This document shows positions 1-8,659 of a DNA stretch of 64,000 bases, piece after piece (positions within the stretch are counted from its first letter, which is position 1; each line of letters begins with the position of its first letter). Source of the stretch: Synergistaceae bacterium (GTDB lineage: Bacteria > Synergistota > Synergistia > Synergistales > Synergistaceae); contig JAIRNC010000025.1 of NCBI GenBank assembly GCA_031258255.1, forward strand, positions 1-64,000, given 5' to 3'. The translations under genes and the position numbers were made by a program. Below the pieces are notes generated by a model. It did no database searches, was not told where the DNA came from, and saw only the letters and a program-made list of their open reading frames with translations.

Positions 1-2664
1 GATAAGGCGGAAATGACCTATTCCCTGAGAAAAACCAGCGGCGGCAGTTTGGACAATTCTGGCGGCACAGAAGACGTGGTGGAGGGCCAAGGGACAAAAC
101 TTGAGGATGTTTATGACTACACTACGGTTAAATATGAACTCCTCTCGGTCAAAAGCGTTGCTGGGGAAGAAATTTATTTGAATACGTCCAACAATGAAAA
201 AGCCATTATGCGAAATATAGAACTCAGAATTGCTGCTGATGCTTTGCCTGCGAATACATCGGTGGTGGTAAGCGGCGTCATCGACCCGCCGTTCCCTTCT
301 GGAGACTGGGAATTCGTTACATGGCCATTTGCGGTTGACATAGATGGTTTTTCAGGTTCGTCGCTGTCAATATCGCTTGTCATCCCATATCGGGATGAAC
401 AGTTCAACCATCTTGTAATAACAGATCCATCAGTGCTGAAACTATATGTTTATTATGACGACGCCTGGCATGAAGGGTCTATTAACAATATCGACACCAA
501 CGCTAGGAGAATACACGCAGGTATCTCAAAACCTGGCATCGTTGCCATCGCTTTCCCTATGGACAGTGAGCTGAATTCGCAGCGAACCTCAAACGCTGTG
601 GATTTACAGAATATCGTGACCCGTATGGTCAGACGACCTGACGGGGAAATCCCTAAAGAAGGAGACATACTTATCAGGAAACATGACAGCGGAAGATGGA
701 CGCCCGGCCATGTTGGAATAGTGACAGGGGTATCAGAAACAGGGGAGACGCAATATGTCGCTGAGGCGAATCCCCCTCTTAAAGGCGACGGTAAAGTGAG
801 TACACATGTTTACGGCGGCATATTGGGGGTCTTTGGAGGCAATACATATATGGGAGCATTTTACCCGGCTGGAGTTACTGATGCTCAACGCCAAAAAGCA
901 GTCCAGTGGGCAAAGGGGCAAATAGGCAAAAAATATGTAAATATGCGGTATTTCCCTGGTTCCAGATACGGAATGATGCACGAGGACTTCGTTAAAGGCA
1001 ATGTTGAGGAAGCCTTTAATTGCACCGGGCTTGTAGAGGCGGCATACGAATACGGCGCTGGGCTTGATATTGTAAAATCCACACCAGCCAGTCAAATATG
1101 GGTTGATATTCCATCTGAAGGTGTTTGTGTACCTCTTTCCGAAGTGATTGGAAATAAAGAATATCGGGATGCACTTAAAGATAAAGGATTCTGGGAGCTT
1201 GCTTCCGAATGGAATTTGTTTATATTCCCCGAAAATAACCCTGAAGAGGCAGAAAGGAGATTTGCGGAAGAGGCCGATTTAGGAGAGGCATTGACACCGG
1301 CTAAATATTACAGGATACTGAATGCTGCTGCATCTACCCCAGACAACCCTGATCAGGATTTTATCACAGTCACTTTCAAGGTATACCATAACGGCGCCCC
1401 GGTAAAAGACGCGCTCGTGAGCGTATACCTTGACAGCGGAAGAGGTTATCTCGCTGGAAGAGATCGAACCGACGCCAACGGGGAATTCAAGTCCGCGTAT
1501 ATGCCCGGCACTCATTTCGTCGAGGCGCAGAACTCCGACAACACAGCGTCCTCCGCCCTCCGGCAGATCACTATTACATCCGAGACGAATGTGAAACCTA
1601 TATTCCTGGAAAGCATCAACAGCGGCGGGACAACGCCCGGCAACGGCAGCACTCAGTGGTATGACAACTACCAGTCTGCGGCAACTTTCACGATTACCAA
1701 CGCCGATCAGCTCGCCGGGCTGGCGTATCTGGTAAATAACGGAACTGATTTTCTGAATAAGACTGTTTATATCGATAGGGACATTTATCTTACCGGGAAA
1801 GAATGGACGCCGATTGGGACACACCAAAACCTTTTCCGGGGTAAACTCGACGGCAATGGGCACACTATATGGGACATGACGATAACCAGAACAAATAGCG
1901 ACAAGCATGCCGGATTGTTCGGAGCCGTAGGGGCTGAAGGGTTTATCACCAGCCTCAACATGGCGGGTGTTAACATCAACGTCTCATCCGTTTCCGGGAG
2001 CCGCGCGGGAAGCATCGCCGGGTACAGCGCAGGCAGGATAAACGCCTGTGCGTTCGACGGCAGCATTTCCGCTGCCCAATTTGCGGGGGGGGTAGTGGGA
2101 GCGACTGAGGGCGGCTTTGTGGCGAGCTGTTCTACATTTGACAGGCACATCGACAGCGTTTCCGTCTCCGCCCTTATTGCGGGAGGCATTGTCGGCTTCG
2201 ATGGGGGCGATACAGCAATATCGGGATGCAGGGTCAATGGCGCGGTTTTCGCCGCAAACGAGGGCGGGAATGTGGGTAGTATTACATTACGTCCTGGAGT
2301 GTTTATGTCCCTTAGTGGGCCGTTGGCGTGGGCCGGCGGGATCGCTGGGAGTGGTGATGGAGAGATAGAAGAATGCACTTTCAGCGGGTATGTGTTCGCT
2401 GAATTGCATGGATCGAACCCTTACGCTAACGAAGTGAGCGCGGCAGGCGGTGTTGCTGGCTGTGCAAACGGCATAGTGAAGAACTCCCGTTCGTCTGCCT
2501 ATATCTCTGCTTACGCTGATTCTGGCATGGTAATGACTGGTGGCATCGTCGGGCTTATGAATGGTGCCGGCGAAGTATCCGGCTGCGAAAAAACAGCGGT
2601 CTTATCGTCGGCGGGAATAGCACTGGCACAACTGCCAGCGGCCTGGTATATAAGGGCGGTATAA
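1..2664 (+). CDS. Secreted multidomain protein: permuted papain-like (YiiX/NlpC-P60-like) domain plus GLUG repeats, 5' truncated
   Basis: The frame is open to base 1, so the true start lies upstream and the first ATG (13) need not be a start. Order seen from codon 13: a beta-rich segment with a ZU5-like flavour (about 55-190); a papain-like region with GHVGIV near residue 236 and NCTGLVEAAYE near 338; an Ig/carboxypeptidase-regulatory-like domain (about 450-530); then GLUG-type beta-helix repeats (GGIVG, AGSIAGY, GGVVGA) from about 560. His before Cys is the circularly permuted order of YiiX/LRAT-type enzymes, so amidase, peptidase or acyl-transfer activity on cell wall or lipid is possible but not shown. 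GLUG repeats usually belong to surface proteins. The last 25 or so residues look wrong; the repeat pattern resumes in another frame (see 2588-2795). Confidence 0.7.
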   Translation, partial: DKAEMTYSLRKTSGGSLDNSGGTEDVVEGQGTKLEDVYDYTTVKYELLSVKSVAGEEIYLNTSNNEKAIMRNIELRIAADALPANTSVVVSGVIDPPFPSGDWEFVTWPFAVDIDGFSGSSLSISLVIPYRDEQFNHLVITDPSVLKLYVYYDDAWHEGSINNIDTNARRIHAGISKPGIVAIAFPMDSELNSQRTSNAVDLQNIVTRMVRRPDGEIPKEGDILIRKHDSGRWTPGHVGIVTGVSETGETQYVAEANPPLKGDGKVSTHVYGGILGVFGGNTYMGAFYPAGVTDAQRQKAVQWAKGQIGKKYVNMRYFPGSRYGMMHEDFVKGNVEEAFNCTGLVEAAYEYGAGLDIVKSTPASQIWVDIPSEGVCVPLSEVIGNKEYRDALKDKGFWELASEWNLFIFPENNPEEAERRFAEEADLGEALTPAKYYRILNAAASTPDNPDQDFITVTFKVYHNGAPVKDALVSVYLDSGRGYLAGRDRTDANGEFKSAYMPGTHFVEAQNSDNTASSALRQITITSETNVKPIFLESINSGGTTPGNGSTQWYDNYQSAATFTITNADQLAGLAYLVNNGTDFLNKTVYIDRDIYLTGKEWTPIGTHQNLFRGKLDGNGHTIWDMTITRTNSDKHAGLFGAVGAEGFITSLNMAGVNINVSSVSGSRAGSIAGYSAGRINACAFDGSISAAQFAGGVVGATEGGFVASCSTFDRHIDSVSVSALIAGGIVGFDGGDTAISGCRVNGAVFAANEGGNVGSITLRPGVFMSLSGPLAWAGGIAGSGDGEIEECTFSGYVFAELHGSNPYANEVSAAGGVAGCANGIVKNSRSSAYISAYADSGMVMTGGIVGLMNGAGEVSGCEKTAVLSSAGIALAQLPAAWYIRAV

Positions 2665-2795
2665 TCGCTTATAACTATGACGTAGACACGTCGGTGTCCG
2701 GCAACGAATTCAGCCAGAGCGGCACGTTGGTGGAATACGGGATAGGCTATGATGACGGGCCTCCCAGCAACAGGGGCTGCCGGGTCAATCCATAG
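2588..2795 (+). pseudogene. Out-of-frame C-terminal tail of the GLUG-repeat protein
   Basis: From an A6 run at 2588-2593, the -1 frame reads a sensible GLUG continuation (NSGLIVGGNSTG, then LVYKGGIIAYNYDV) and ends at TAG 2793-2795. The annotated frame instead degenerates and stops at 2664. A one-base change in the A run would join them. The zero-frame codons are GAA AAA ACA, so this is not a canonical X XXY YYZ slippery site. Sequencing error, phase variation or a true mutation are all possible. Confidence 0.6.
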
Positions 2796-2837
2796 CTGGA
2801 AATGGCAGGCAAGACAAACCATTCGCGTTAACAGAAG

Positions 2838-2874
2838 CTACCGGCCCTCGTCGCCTAAAGACGGGGGCCGGTAG
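2838..2874. terminator. Hairpin between convergent genes
   Basis: Arms 2838-2852 and 2860-2874 are 15 nt each with one mismatch and a 7-nt loop. It lies between the plus-strand GLUG gene and the minus-strand alcohol dehydrogenase, so it may serve both. There is no T-tract on either side, so termination is inferred from position and structure only. Confidence 0.45.
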
Positions 2875-2876
2875 AT

Positions 2877-2901
2877 GTAGGGGCGCGCATTGCGCGTCCG
2901 C
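2877..2901 (+). repeat. REP-like element (GTAGGGGC head plus palindrome)
   Basis: It begins GTAGGGGC and continues into a short GC palindrome (GCGCGCATTGCGCGTCC). The GTAG head followed by an imperfect stem matches the layout of the REPs around the RAYT gene at 11540, although the stem sequence differs. It is probably a dispersed member of the same family. Confidence 0.4.
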
Positions 2902-2915
2902 ACCGACAAACCTAA

Positions 2916-4064
2916 CTAAAACGCCGCTCTGTAAACCTCCAGCACCTGCTGCGCTGTATACGGCCTCGGGTTTGGCGCGCCGACGGACTCCTCTGTGGCC
3001 TCTTTTGCGAGTTCCTCGAGATCCTTGAATTTCGCCCCAGCCTCGGCCAGACCGCTCGGGATGTCTATTTCACGGTTGGTGTTGACGATGAAGCGGATGA
3101 ACGACTCGCAGTTCTCGCGCTCCGAATGCCACGCTTTGCCAGCGCCGACCGCGACGGCCAGATCCGAGTAGCGGCCGGCGGCGTAATCCATGTTGTACTT
3201 AACGACGTGCGGGAGCAAAATGGCGTTGCAGAGCCCGTGAGGGAGGCCGTACTTACCGCCCAGGGGGTGGGACATCGCGTGGGTGAGCCCCAGCCCGGCG
3301 TTGTTGAACGCCGTCCCGGCCAGGAAGCTCGCGTAGCACATGTTTTCCCGCGCGTCCATGTCAGCGCCGTTCTTCACGGCGTCGCGGAGGCTGCTCGCGA
3401 CCAGCTCCGCGGCCTTGTAGGCCTTTGCGTCCGTCACCGGTGTGGCGTTCTTGGACGCGTAGGCCTCGACGGCGTGGGAGAACGCGTCCATGCCTGTCGC
3501 GGCGGTGAGGGCCGGAGGCATCGAGAGCATCATTTCCGGGTCGTTCACGGATACGTTCGGCGTCATGTGCCAATCGACGATGGTGAACTTGGAGTGGTCG
3601 TCCTCGTCCGTGATGACGGCGAACTGCGTCACCTCGCTGCCGGTTCCGGCGGTCGTGCTTATTGCGATAAGGGGTGGCATGGCGCGCTTGGATTTGTCCG
3701 TACCCTCATAGTCGCGGATACGGCCGCCGTTCGTGGCGAGCAGCCCTATGCCCTTGGCCGTGTCTATCGCGCTGCCGCCGCCAACGGCGACGATTATGTC
3801 GCACCCGCTGTCGCTGTATCGCGCGGCGCCCTTCTCCACGACCGATGCTGTCGGGTTGGGGATCGCCTCGCAGAATGGCCGCGCTTCCAGCCCCTCTGCC
3901 GCCAATATGTCTGAAATCTGCTTTGCCTGGGCCTCGCCCACGCTGCCCTCCGAGGCCACGACGAAAGCCCTCGTCCCATGAAGTATTACGGCCTCCCGGC
4001 CGACGGAGCTGACGGAGCCCCTGCCGACCAGGTTGAGCATCGGGATATAGTATCGACAATTCAT
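2916..4064 (-). CDS. Iron-containing alcohol dehydrogenase (PduQ/EutG-like)
   Basis: 382 aa, the full length of group III Fe-dependent alcohol dehydrogenases, which interconvert aldehydes and alcohols with NAD(H). Visible are the nucleotide-binding GGGSAIDTAKG near residue 97, TTAGTGSEVT near 136, and Fe ligands in the DAFSHAVEAY and THAMSHPLGG...LPHG segments. It is divergent from, and shares a 140-bp spacer with, a PduS/PduT-like pair. A role like PduQ, which recycles NAD inside a microcompartment, is therefore inferred. The exact aldehyde cannot be told. No BMC-targeting N-terminal helix is obvious. Confidence 0.85.
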   Translation of the reverse strand: MNCRYYIPMLNLVGRGSVSSVGREAVILHGTRAFVVASEGSVGEAQAKQISDILAAEGLEARPFCEAIPNPTASVVEKGAARYSDSGCDIIVAVGGGSAIDTAKGIGLLATNGGRIRDYEGTDKSKRAMPPLIAISTTAGTGSEVTQFAVITDEDDHSKFTIVDWHMTPNVSVNDPEMMLSMPPALTAATGMDAFSHAVEAYASKNATPVTDAKAYKAAELVASSLRDAVKNGADMDARENMCYASFLAGTAFNNAGLGLTHAMSHPLGGKYGLPHGLCNAILLPHVVKYNMDYAAGRYSDLAVAVGAGKAWHSERENCESFIRFIVNTNREIDIPSGLAEAGAKFKDLEELAKEATEESVGAPNPRPYTAQQVLEVYRAAF

Positions 4065-4086
4065 GACAAATTGATACCCCCCTATC

Positions 4087-4115
4087 TTGAAGTACCGCTA
4101 CGGTGTGCGTATAAT
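4087..4115 (+). promoter_or_regulatory. Sigma70-type promoter for the pduS-pduT-like operon
   Basis: TTGAAG (4087-4092), 17-bp spacer, TATAAT (4110-4115), about 90 bp before the first gene of the operon. Read by eye against the consensus. Confidence 0.6.
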
Positions 4116-4204
4116 ATCATGAAGCACTGACGGATACAAACCTAAAGAGGGGTTGATTCATCCCGACGCGGCCCAAGCGAGAGTCGGCCCTTCCTCTTAA
4201 GGGA

Positions 4205-5563
4205 GTGAATGTTTTGGACGTTCTCGAGAAGGTCAAGGCGGCCGGCGTCATCGGCGCGGGAGGCGCTGGTTTCCCGACCCACGTGAAGCTCAACTCCACC
4301 CCTGAGTACCTGATAGTGAACGGGGCGGAGTGCGAGCCGTTGCTTCGCGTGGATCAGCAGCTGGGCGCCATGTACGCGGACGAGCTGCTGGAAACGCTTG
4401 AGACGCTGAGGGCCGGGTGCGGCGCGAGACGGGCGATTTACGCGCTCAAGGAGAAGTACCACGACGCGGTCGACGCGCTCGGCGCAGACATTCACAGGTA
4501 CCCTGACATAGAAATGCGGATGCTCCGCAATACATACCCGGCCGGCGACGAACAGGTGCTGGTATACGAGACCATCGGGCGCGTCGTCCCGGAGGGAGGG
4601 ATCCCGATCGCGGTGGGCGCCGTCGTCCTGAACGTCGAGACGCTCTATAACGTTTCGCGCGCCCTCTCCGGCCTGCCGGTCACTGAGAAGTTCGTCACCG
4701 TGGGGGGCGCCGTAAAATCCCCCTCCACGGTCAAATTCCCGATAGGAATCACGATCCAGGAGGCCATCGACTACTGCGGAGGCCCCGTTGCGAATGACTT
4801 CGCCGTGATCGACGGCGGCCCCATGATGGGCAAGCTGACGGCGCCGGAGTCCCCGATAACGAAGACGACAAAGGGTCTGCTCGTCCTCCCGAAAGATCAC
4901 CCCTGGGTCGTGGCCAAGGGCAGGGACATGGCGCGGATGCTGGGCATGGCGAAGATCTCGTGCTGCCACTGTATGCTCTGTACCGAGGTCTGCCCGCGAA
5001 ACCTCCTCGGGCACAAGCTGCGCCCCGATAAGATGATGCGGCTGGCGTCGTACAACACGACGGCAGAGAAGGACGCAGCGGCTACGGAGGCGTTCCTGTG
5101 CTGCGAGTGCGCGCTCTGCGAGCTGGGCTGCGTGATGGGGCTCCAGCCCTGGAAGCTGCATCAGGAGCTTAAGCGCCGCCTCGGGGGGCTGGGGATCAAA
5201 AACCCGCACAAGGACGCCCCGAAGGCAGCCGCCAAGTTCCGCGAGTTCAAGCTCTACCCTGTTCAGAAGCTAATTCGGCGCGTCGGAGTGACGGCCTACG
5301 ACGTCCCGGCGCCGTTCAGGGGCGCTTACGATGCCCCCGTCAAGCTGGTGACCCTCCCCCTGAAACAGTCCCTGGGCGCCCCGTCGAAGCCATGCGTCAC
5401 CTGTGGCGGCGCCGTGAGCAAGGGGGATCTTGTGGCGGAAATCCCGGAAGGGGCGCTGGGGAGCAGGCTGCACTCGCCGGTTGACGGGCATGTGCTGCGC
5501 CTGGACGATAAATCTATCACGATCGAGACGGCACAGGAATCGACGAGGGGGCGACTGAATTGA
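4205..5563 (+). CDS. pduS: PduS-like (RnfC-family) flavo/iron-sulfur electron transfer protein
   Basis: 452 aa, close to PduS length. Near the N-terminus is the glycine-rich GAGGAGFPTHVK NADH/flavin-binding stretch, followed by the NGAECEPLL motif of the RnfC/NuoF-like fold. Two ferredoxin-type clusters follow, CCHCMLCTEVCP near residue 259 and CCECALCELGC near 299, then a C-terminal SLBB/biotinyl-like region. In the pdu system PduS is a cobalamin reductase that carries electrons at the shell. Here it is followed, with a 4-bp TTGA overlap, by a PduT-like shell protein, the same neighbours as in pdu operons. GTG 4205 abuts the ribosome site (4198-4204), so TTG 4214 is a better-spaced alternative start. 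Confidence 0.8.
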   Translation: MNVLDVLEKVKAAGVIGAGGAGFPTHVKLNSTPEYLIVNGAECEPLLRVDQQLGAMYADELLETLETLRAGCGARRAIYALKEKYHDAVDALGADIHRYPDIEMRMLRNTYPAGDEQVLVYETIGRVVPEGGIPIAVGAVVLNVETLYNVSRALSGLPVTEKFVTVGGAVKSPSTVKFPIGITIQEAIDYCGGPVANDFAVIDGGPMMGKLTAPESPITKTTKGLLVLPKDHPWVVAKGRDMARMLGMAKISCCHCMLCTEVCPRNLLGHKLRPDKMMRLASYNTTAEKDAAATEAFLCCECALCELGCVMGLQPWKLHQELKRRLGGLGIKNPHKDAPKAAAKFREFKLYPVQKLIRRVGVTAYDVPAPFRGAYDAPVKLVTLPLKQSLGAPSKPCVTCGGAVSKGDLVAEIPEGALGSRLHSPVDGHVLRLDDKSITIETAQESTRGRLN

Positions 5564-6114
5564 GCAACAGCAGAGCGATCGGGCTGGTCGAATATAAATC
5601 TGTCCCAATAGGGATTGAATCCGCAAACGCGATGCTGCGGGAGGCTGACGTGGAACTGCTCTTCTCCAGCCCCATCTGCCCTGGCAAGTACGTGTCCATA
5701 GTCGAGGGGACGGTTGACGCGGTGCGGCGTTCGTTGGCCAAGGCGGAGCGCGTCGGCGGCACGTTCCTGCTGGATCTCCAGTTGATTTTGAACCCGAACG
5801 AACAGGTGCGGCCCGCGATAACAGGGACCACGGCGGTCGACGCCGTGGAGAACGTGGGCGGCGTCGAGACGATGGGCGCGATCGCGTCCGTGAGGGCGGC
5901 AGATTTAGCGGCCAAGTCGTCGAACATAAAGCTCATAGAGGTGAGGATCGCGCGCGGGCTCGGGGGCAAGAGCTTCGTCCTCTTCTGCGGCGAGCTGGAG
6001 AGCGTCAAAAACGCCGTGGCGGTATGCCAGCGGGAGATCGGCGAGGAGGGCGGCATCACCAGCACCACGGTCGTCTCGTCCGTGCATCCGCAGCTCGTCC
6101 CGTTCCTGTTTTGA
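5560..6114 (+). CDS. pduT: Tandem-BMC-domain microcompartment shell protein (PduT-like)
   Basis: 184 aa made of two BMC domains (about 5-85 and 98-178), the BMC-T architecture that forms pseudohexameric trimers. The SSPICPGKY segment near residue 39 matches the position of the PduT pore cysteine that holds a [4Fe-4S] cluster, so redox traffic across the shell with the upstream PduS homologue is a reasonable inference. The second domain carries the typical AIASVRAADLAAKSS helix. The start is TTG 5560, overlapping the upstream TGA. No BMC-H or BMC-P genes lie nearby, so this is a satellite locus. Confidence 0.88.
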   Translation: MSNSRAIGLVEYKSVPIGIESANAMLREADVELLFSSPICPGKYVSIVEGTVDAVRRSLAKAERVGGTFLLDLQLILNPNEQVRPAITGTTAVDAVENVGGVETMGAIASVRAADLAAKSSNIKLIEVRIARGLGGKSFVLFCGELESVKNAVAVCQREIGEEGGITSTTVVSSVHPQLVPFLF

Positions 6115-6653
6115 CGAGACGCCGCGTGGGCGCGTCGAACGCGCTGTTCGCCAAGATGACGATGTCGAGGCGGGCTTGCGACAGGTGGCTTGAAAGCCCA
6201 ATACGCCACGCCTGTGACTACGCCGACTGGCACGACATGAACCCGAGGGCTGCGGCTCTCGACCTGGACGACCCGGGCGCGGAGCTCGATTACATGTCGG
6301 TGAACGAGTACCTTGAGACGCTGGCTGACTCCTCAGGGTTCTTCTGTTGCGAGTACGACGATGACGAGGGCGCGTTCTTCATAGCTGACGCTCAGATGGG
6401 CAGCGCTATGTCGGCGATCTCCCGCCTGGCCGCGTTACTGGCGGCCCTTCGAGGCGCGGAGGCGTTCAAGGACGACGACGGGCCGAGCTTCATATACGTA
6501 TTCCCGGCCACAGGTGCAGGCGACCCGGACGCGCTCCTGCGGATACGCAAGGGCGCGTCCGGGTTCCTGCCCGTAAGCGACTCGTCGCCCGACGTCCTCT
6601 ACTTCATAAACGAGGCCGAGGAGTTCATCGAATCCCTCGCGGAGGACGAGTAG
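6111..6653 (+). CDS. Unknown acidic protein coupled to the PduT-like gene
   Basis: 180 aa from TTG 6111, which overlaps the stop of the shell gene by TTGA exactly as that gene overlaps its predecessor. This repeated junction is why TTG is preferred over ATG 6155. The protein is rich in Asp/Glu (DLDDPGAELDY, EYDDDEGAFF, and a tail ending EEFIESLAEDE) and has an Ala/Leu-rich middle segment. I recognise no family, membrane segment or metal-binding motif. Coupling suggests expression with the PduS/PduT-like proteins, possibly as an assembly or cargo factor, but this is context only. Confidence 0.6.
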   Translation: MTRRRVGASNALFAKMTMSRRACDRWLESPIRHACDYADWHDMNPRAAALDLDDPGAELDYMSVNEYLETLADSSGFFCCEYDDDEGAFFIADAQMGSAMSAISRLAALLAALRGAEAFKDDDGPSFIYVFPATGAGDPDALLRIRKGASGFLPVSDSSPDVLYFINEAEEFIESLAEDE

Positions 6654-6663
6654 GGGCTACGTA

Positions 6664-7371
6664 TTATGCTTGCGCCATCTCTATCGCGAGGACGTGGGCC
6701 AGGCCGTCCGGCGTTATGACGACGTCCTCCCCAATCACCTCAAGGGCGTCGCGTTCTGTCAATTTGACACCGCCGATATCGGCGTTTCCCTCTATCAGCA
6801 CGATGTATGCCTGGCGGCCCGGGGCGACCTTGAGGGTGGCTGATTCTCCGTCTCGCAGGAACGTCGCCTGCATGTTTATGTCCGCGTGGACGCGTATCGG
6901 CGCGGAGGACTTTTCGTCCCCGTTCCGTGCCGCGATGGAAAGCCACTTGCCCTCACGCTCCGCGAACTCGAAACGGACGCTGCCGTAGTTCGGCCTGTAC
7001 CCTTCGGCGTCAGGCAGTATCCATATCTGCAAAAACCTCAGTATGCCGCCGCCCTTGTTGTATTCGCTGTGCCTGACGCCTGTGCCGGCGCTCATGTACT
7101 GTGCCATGCCGCGAGTCAGGGTTTCCTCGTTCTTCATGCTGTCGGCGTGCGTGAGCTCGCCGTCGACGACGTATGAGATTATCTCCATGTCCCTGTGGGG
7201 GTGAGTCCCGAACCCCTCGCCCGGCTGAACGGTGTCGTCGTTGAGTACCCTGAGCGCGCCAAACTGCATGTTCTTCGGATTGTAGTACTGGTCGAAGGAA
7301 AAGTGGAAATGGCTGTTCAGCCACCCGTGATCAGCCCGCCCCATCTTCTTGCTGTCGACGTAACGCAACAT
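6664..7371 (-). CDS. Pirin family protein (bicupin, YhhW-like)
   Basis: 235 aa, typical pirin length. The N-terminal cupin has the metal-binding HPHRDMEII motif near residue 58 with a further His in THADS near 80 and the TGVRHSEYN segment near 98. A second, metal-free cupin follows (about 125-230). Some pirins have quercetin dioxygenase activity and others act as redox-linked regulators; nothing here decides between them. It is convergent with the preceding unknown gene, leaving only 10 bp between the stops. Confidence 0.85.
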   Translation of the reverse strand: MLRYVDSKKMGRADHGWLNSHFHFSFDQYYNPKNMQFGALRVLNDDTVQPGEGFGTHPHRDMEIISYVVDGELTHADSMKNEETLTRGMAQYMSAGTGVRHSEYNKGGGILRFLQIWILPDAEGYRPNYGSVRFEFAEREGKWLSIAARNGDEKSSAPIRVHADINMQATFLRDGESATLKVAPGRQAYIVLIEGNADIGGVKLTERDALEVIGEDVVITPDGLAHVLAIEMAQA

Positions 7372-7458
7372 ATTGACCGCCTCGCTAACGAATCAGAATG
7401 TGGTTCGACTGCCTGCACGGACAGTATCAGCTAAAACGCGATATTACAACAGCATAAT

Positions 7459-8616
7459 CTACTGGTTAAGCGGTTGTGACGCTGCCCCATCCATAATTTC
7501 GGCTATAGCCCGGTTCCTGCGGTCCCTGAGCCAGGCGCCGAGGCGCGGGCCGCGAAGGCCGTCCGGCGCGTCGGATGCTTTTACGCTTTGTATCGCGCCT
7601 TCGATCTCGCGCGCCCTTTCCAGCAGGGGCGGCAACTGGCCGCACACGGACAGGATCACGGCGCCGAAGCCGTCCAGTCCGATTGGGTGGCGGATCAGCC
7701 GCTCCGTGAGATCCCGTATCGCGTCGGGGTCGTACGTTTCGAACGCCCTCTCGCGCCAGGATTCCGCGAAGAGCGCGCAGTGGCGCCAGGCCCGGGGCAG
7801 CTTGCGGGCAAGCGGGCTCCATTGCGGCGCCGTTCCGCAGGCTAACGCCGCGAAGCGTATTTCGGGGCGTTCCGTGAGCGCTGCGGCACGATCCAGCGCG
7901 TCCATCCTCCGGCAGAACGCATCACGGTCCGCGCCGGGAGGCGAGAGGATAGCCGGATATACGGCGTCCAGCAGCCCCGCGGCGTCAAGACATACGAAGA
8001 ACACGGATGGCTTGTGACACGACAGGGCCAGCCTGAGCTCGTTTGCAAGGCGCTCCGCCGGTTCGTCTGCCAATTCGTCGCGGCAAGCGGCCATGAGGCG
8101 GATCGTTCCTGGCTCTATCCGGAAGCTGAATTGCGCCGCCTGCCGCGCGGCGCGGAGCGCCCGCACGGGGTCATCCGCGAAGCGCTCCGAGACCGCCCTT
8201 ATGACGCCGTTCCGCAGATCCTCCAGCCCTCCGTAAGGGTCTACGAACGCGCCAGTCTCCAGGTCTACGGCCATCGCGTTGACGGTGGTGTCTCGTCTTT
8301 CCAGATCACGCTCTATGGTCACGTGCGGAGAGGGCGCCGCGTCAAAGCCACGATACCCCCTGCCGGTTTTGGTCTCGCTCCTCGCCAGGGAGACGTCGCA
8401 CGTACTTCGCGCTATTTCGAGGAGATAGACGGGAAAGCGGCCGGTCTTAAACGCTCCGGGGAAGGCCGCGTTAAAGGCGTTCTCAGTGACGCCGGTCACG
8501 ACATAGTCCTTGTCGCGCCCTAAAGCGCCCATCTGCCGGTCGCGCACCCAACCACCCACGACGTAGGCGTGGCCCCCGATTTGCTTTACCCTGCTAACGA
8601 ACTCCGTCTCTTCCAT
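7459..8616 (-). CDS. cca: CCA tRNA nucleotidyltransferase / poly(A) polymerase family
   Basis: 385 aa from ATG 8616. The class II nucleotidyltransferase head is clear: GGWVRDRQMG near residue 17, the DKDYVVTG metal-binding acids, then RRDTTVNAMA and DPYGGLEDL, and the FADDPVRALRAARQAAQF neck. It adds or repairs the 3' CCA of tRNAs. The frame stays open further upstream, but that part antisense-overlaps the next gene and looks non-coding. No ribosome site precedes the ATG, while a TAAAAT -10-like hexamer sits about 7 nt upstream, so a leaderless transcript is possible. The C-terminal third lacks an obvious HD domain. Confidence 0.82.
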   Translation of the reverse strand: MEETEFVSRVKQIGGHAYVVGGWVRDRQMGALGRDKDYVVTGVTENAFNAAFPGAFKTGRFPVYLLEIARSTCDVSLARSETKTGRGYRGFDAAPSPHVTIERDLERRDTTVNAMAVDLETGAFVDPYGGLEDLRNGVIRAVSERFADDPVRALRAARQAAQFSFRIEPGTIRLMAACRDELADEPAERLANELRLALSCHKPSVFFVCLDAAGLLDAVYPAILSPPGADRDAFCRRMDALDRAAALTERPEIRFAALACGTAPQWSPLARKLPRAWRHCALFAESWRERAFETYDPDAIRDLTERLIRHPIGLDGFGAVILSVCGQLPPLLERAREIEGAIQSVKASDAPDGLRGPRLGAWLRDRRNRAIAEIMDGAASQPLNQ

Positions 8617-8659
8617 GCGCCATATTTTACAGTATAATGCTTGGTGAGCGGCTGGGGAG

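Noticed and set aside
2587-2595. Canonical -1 programmed frameshift site in the GLUG gene
   Set aside because: The A6 run is not in X XXY YYZ phase with the reading frame and I see no following pseudoknot, so programmed shifting is not supported.
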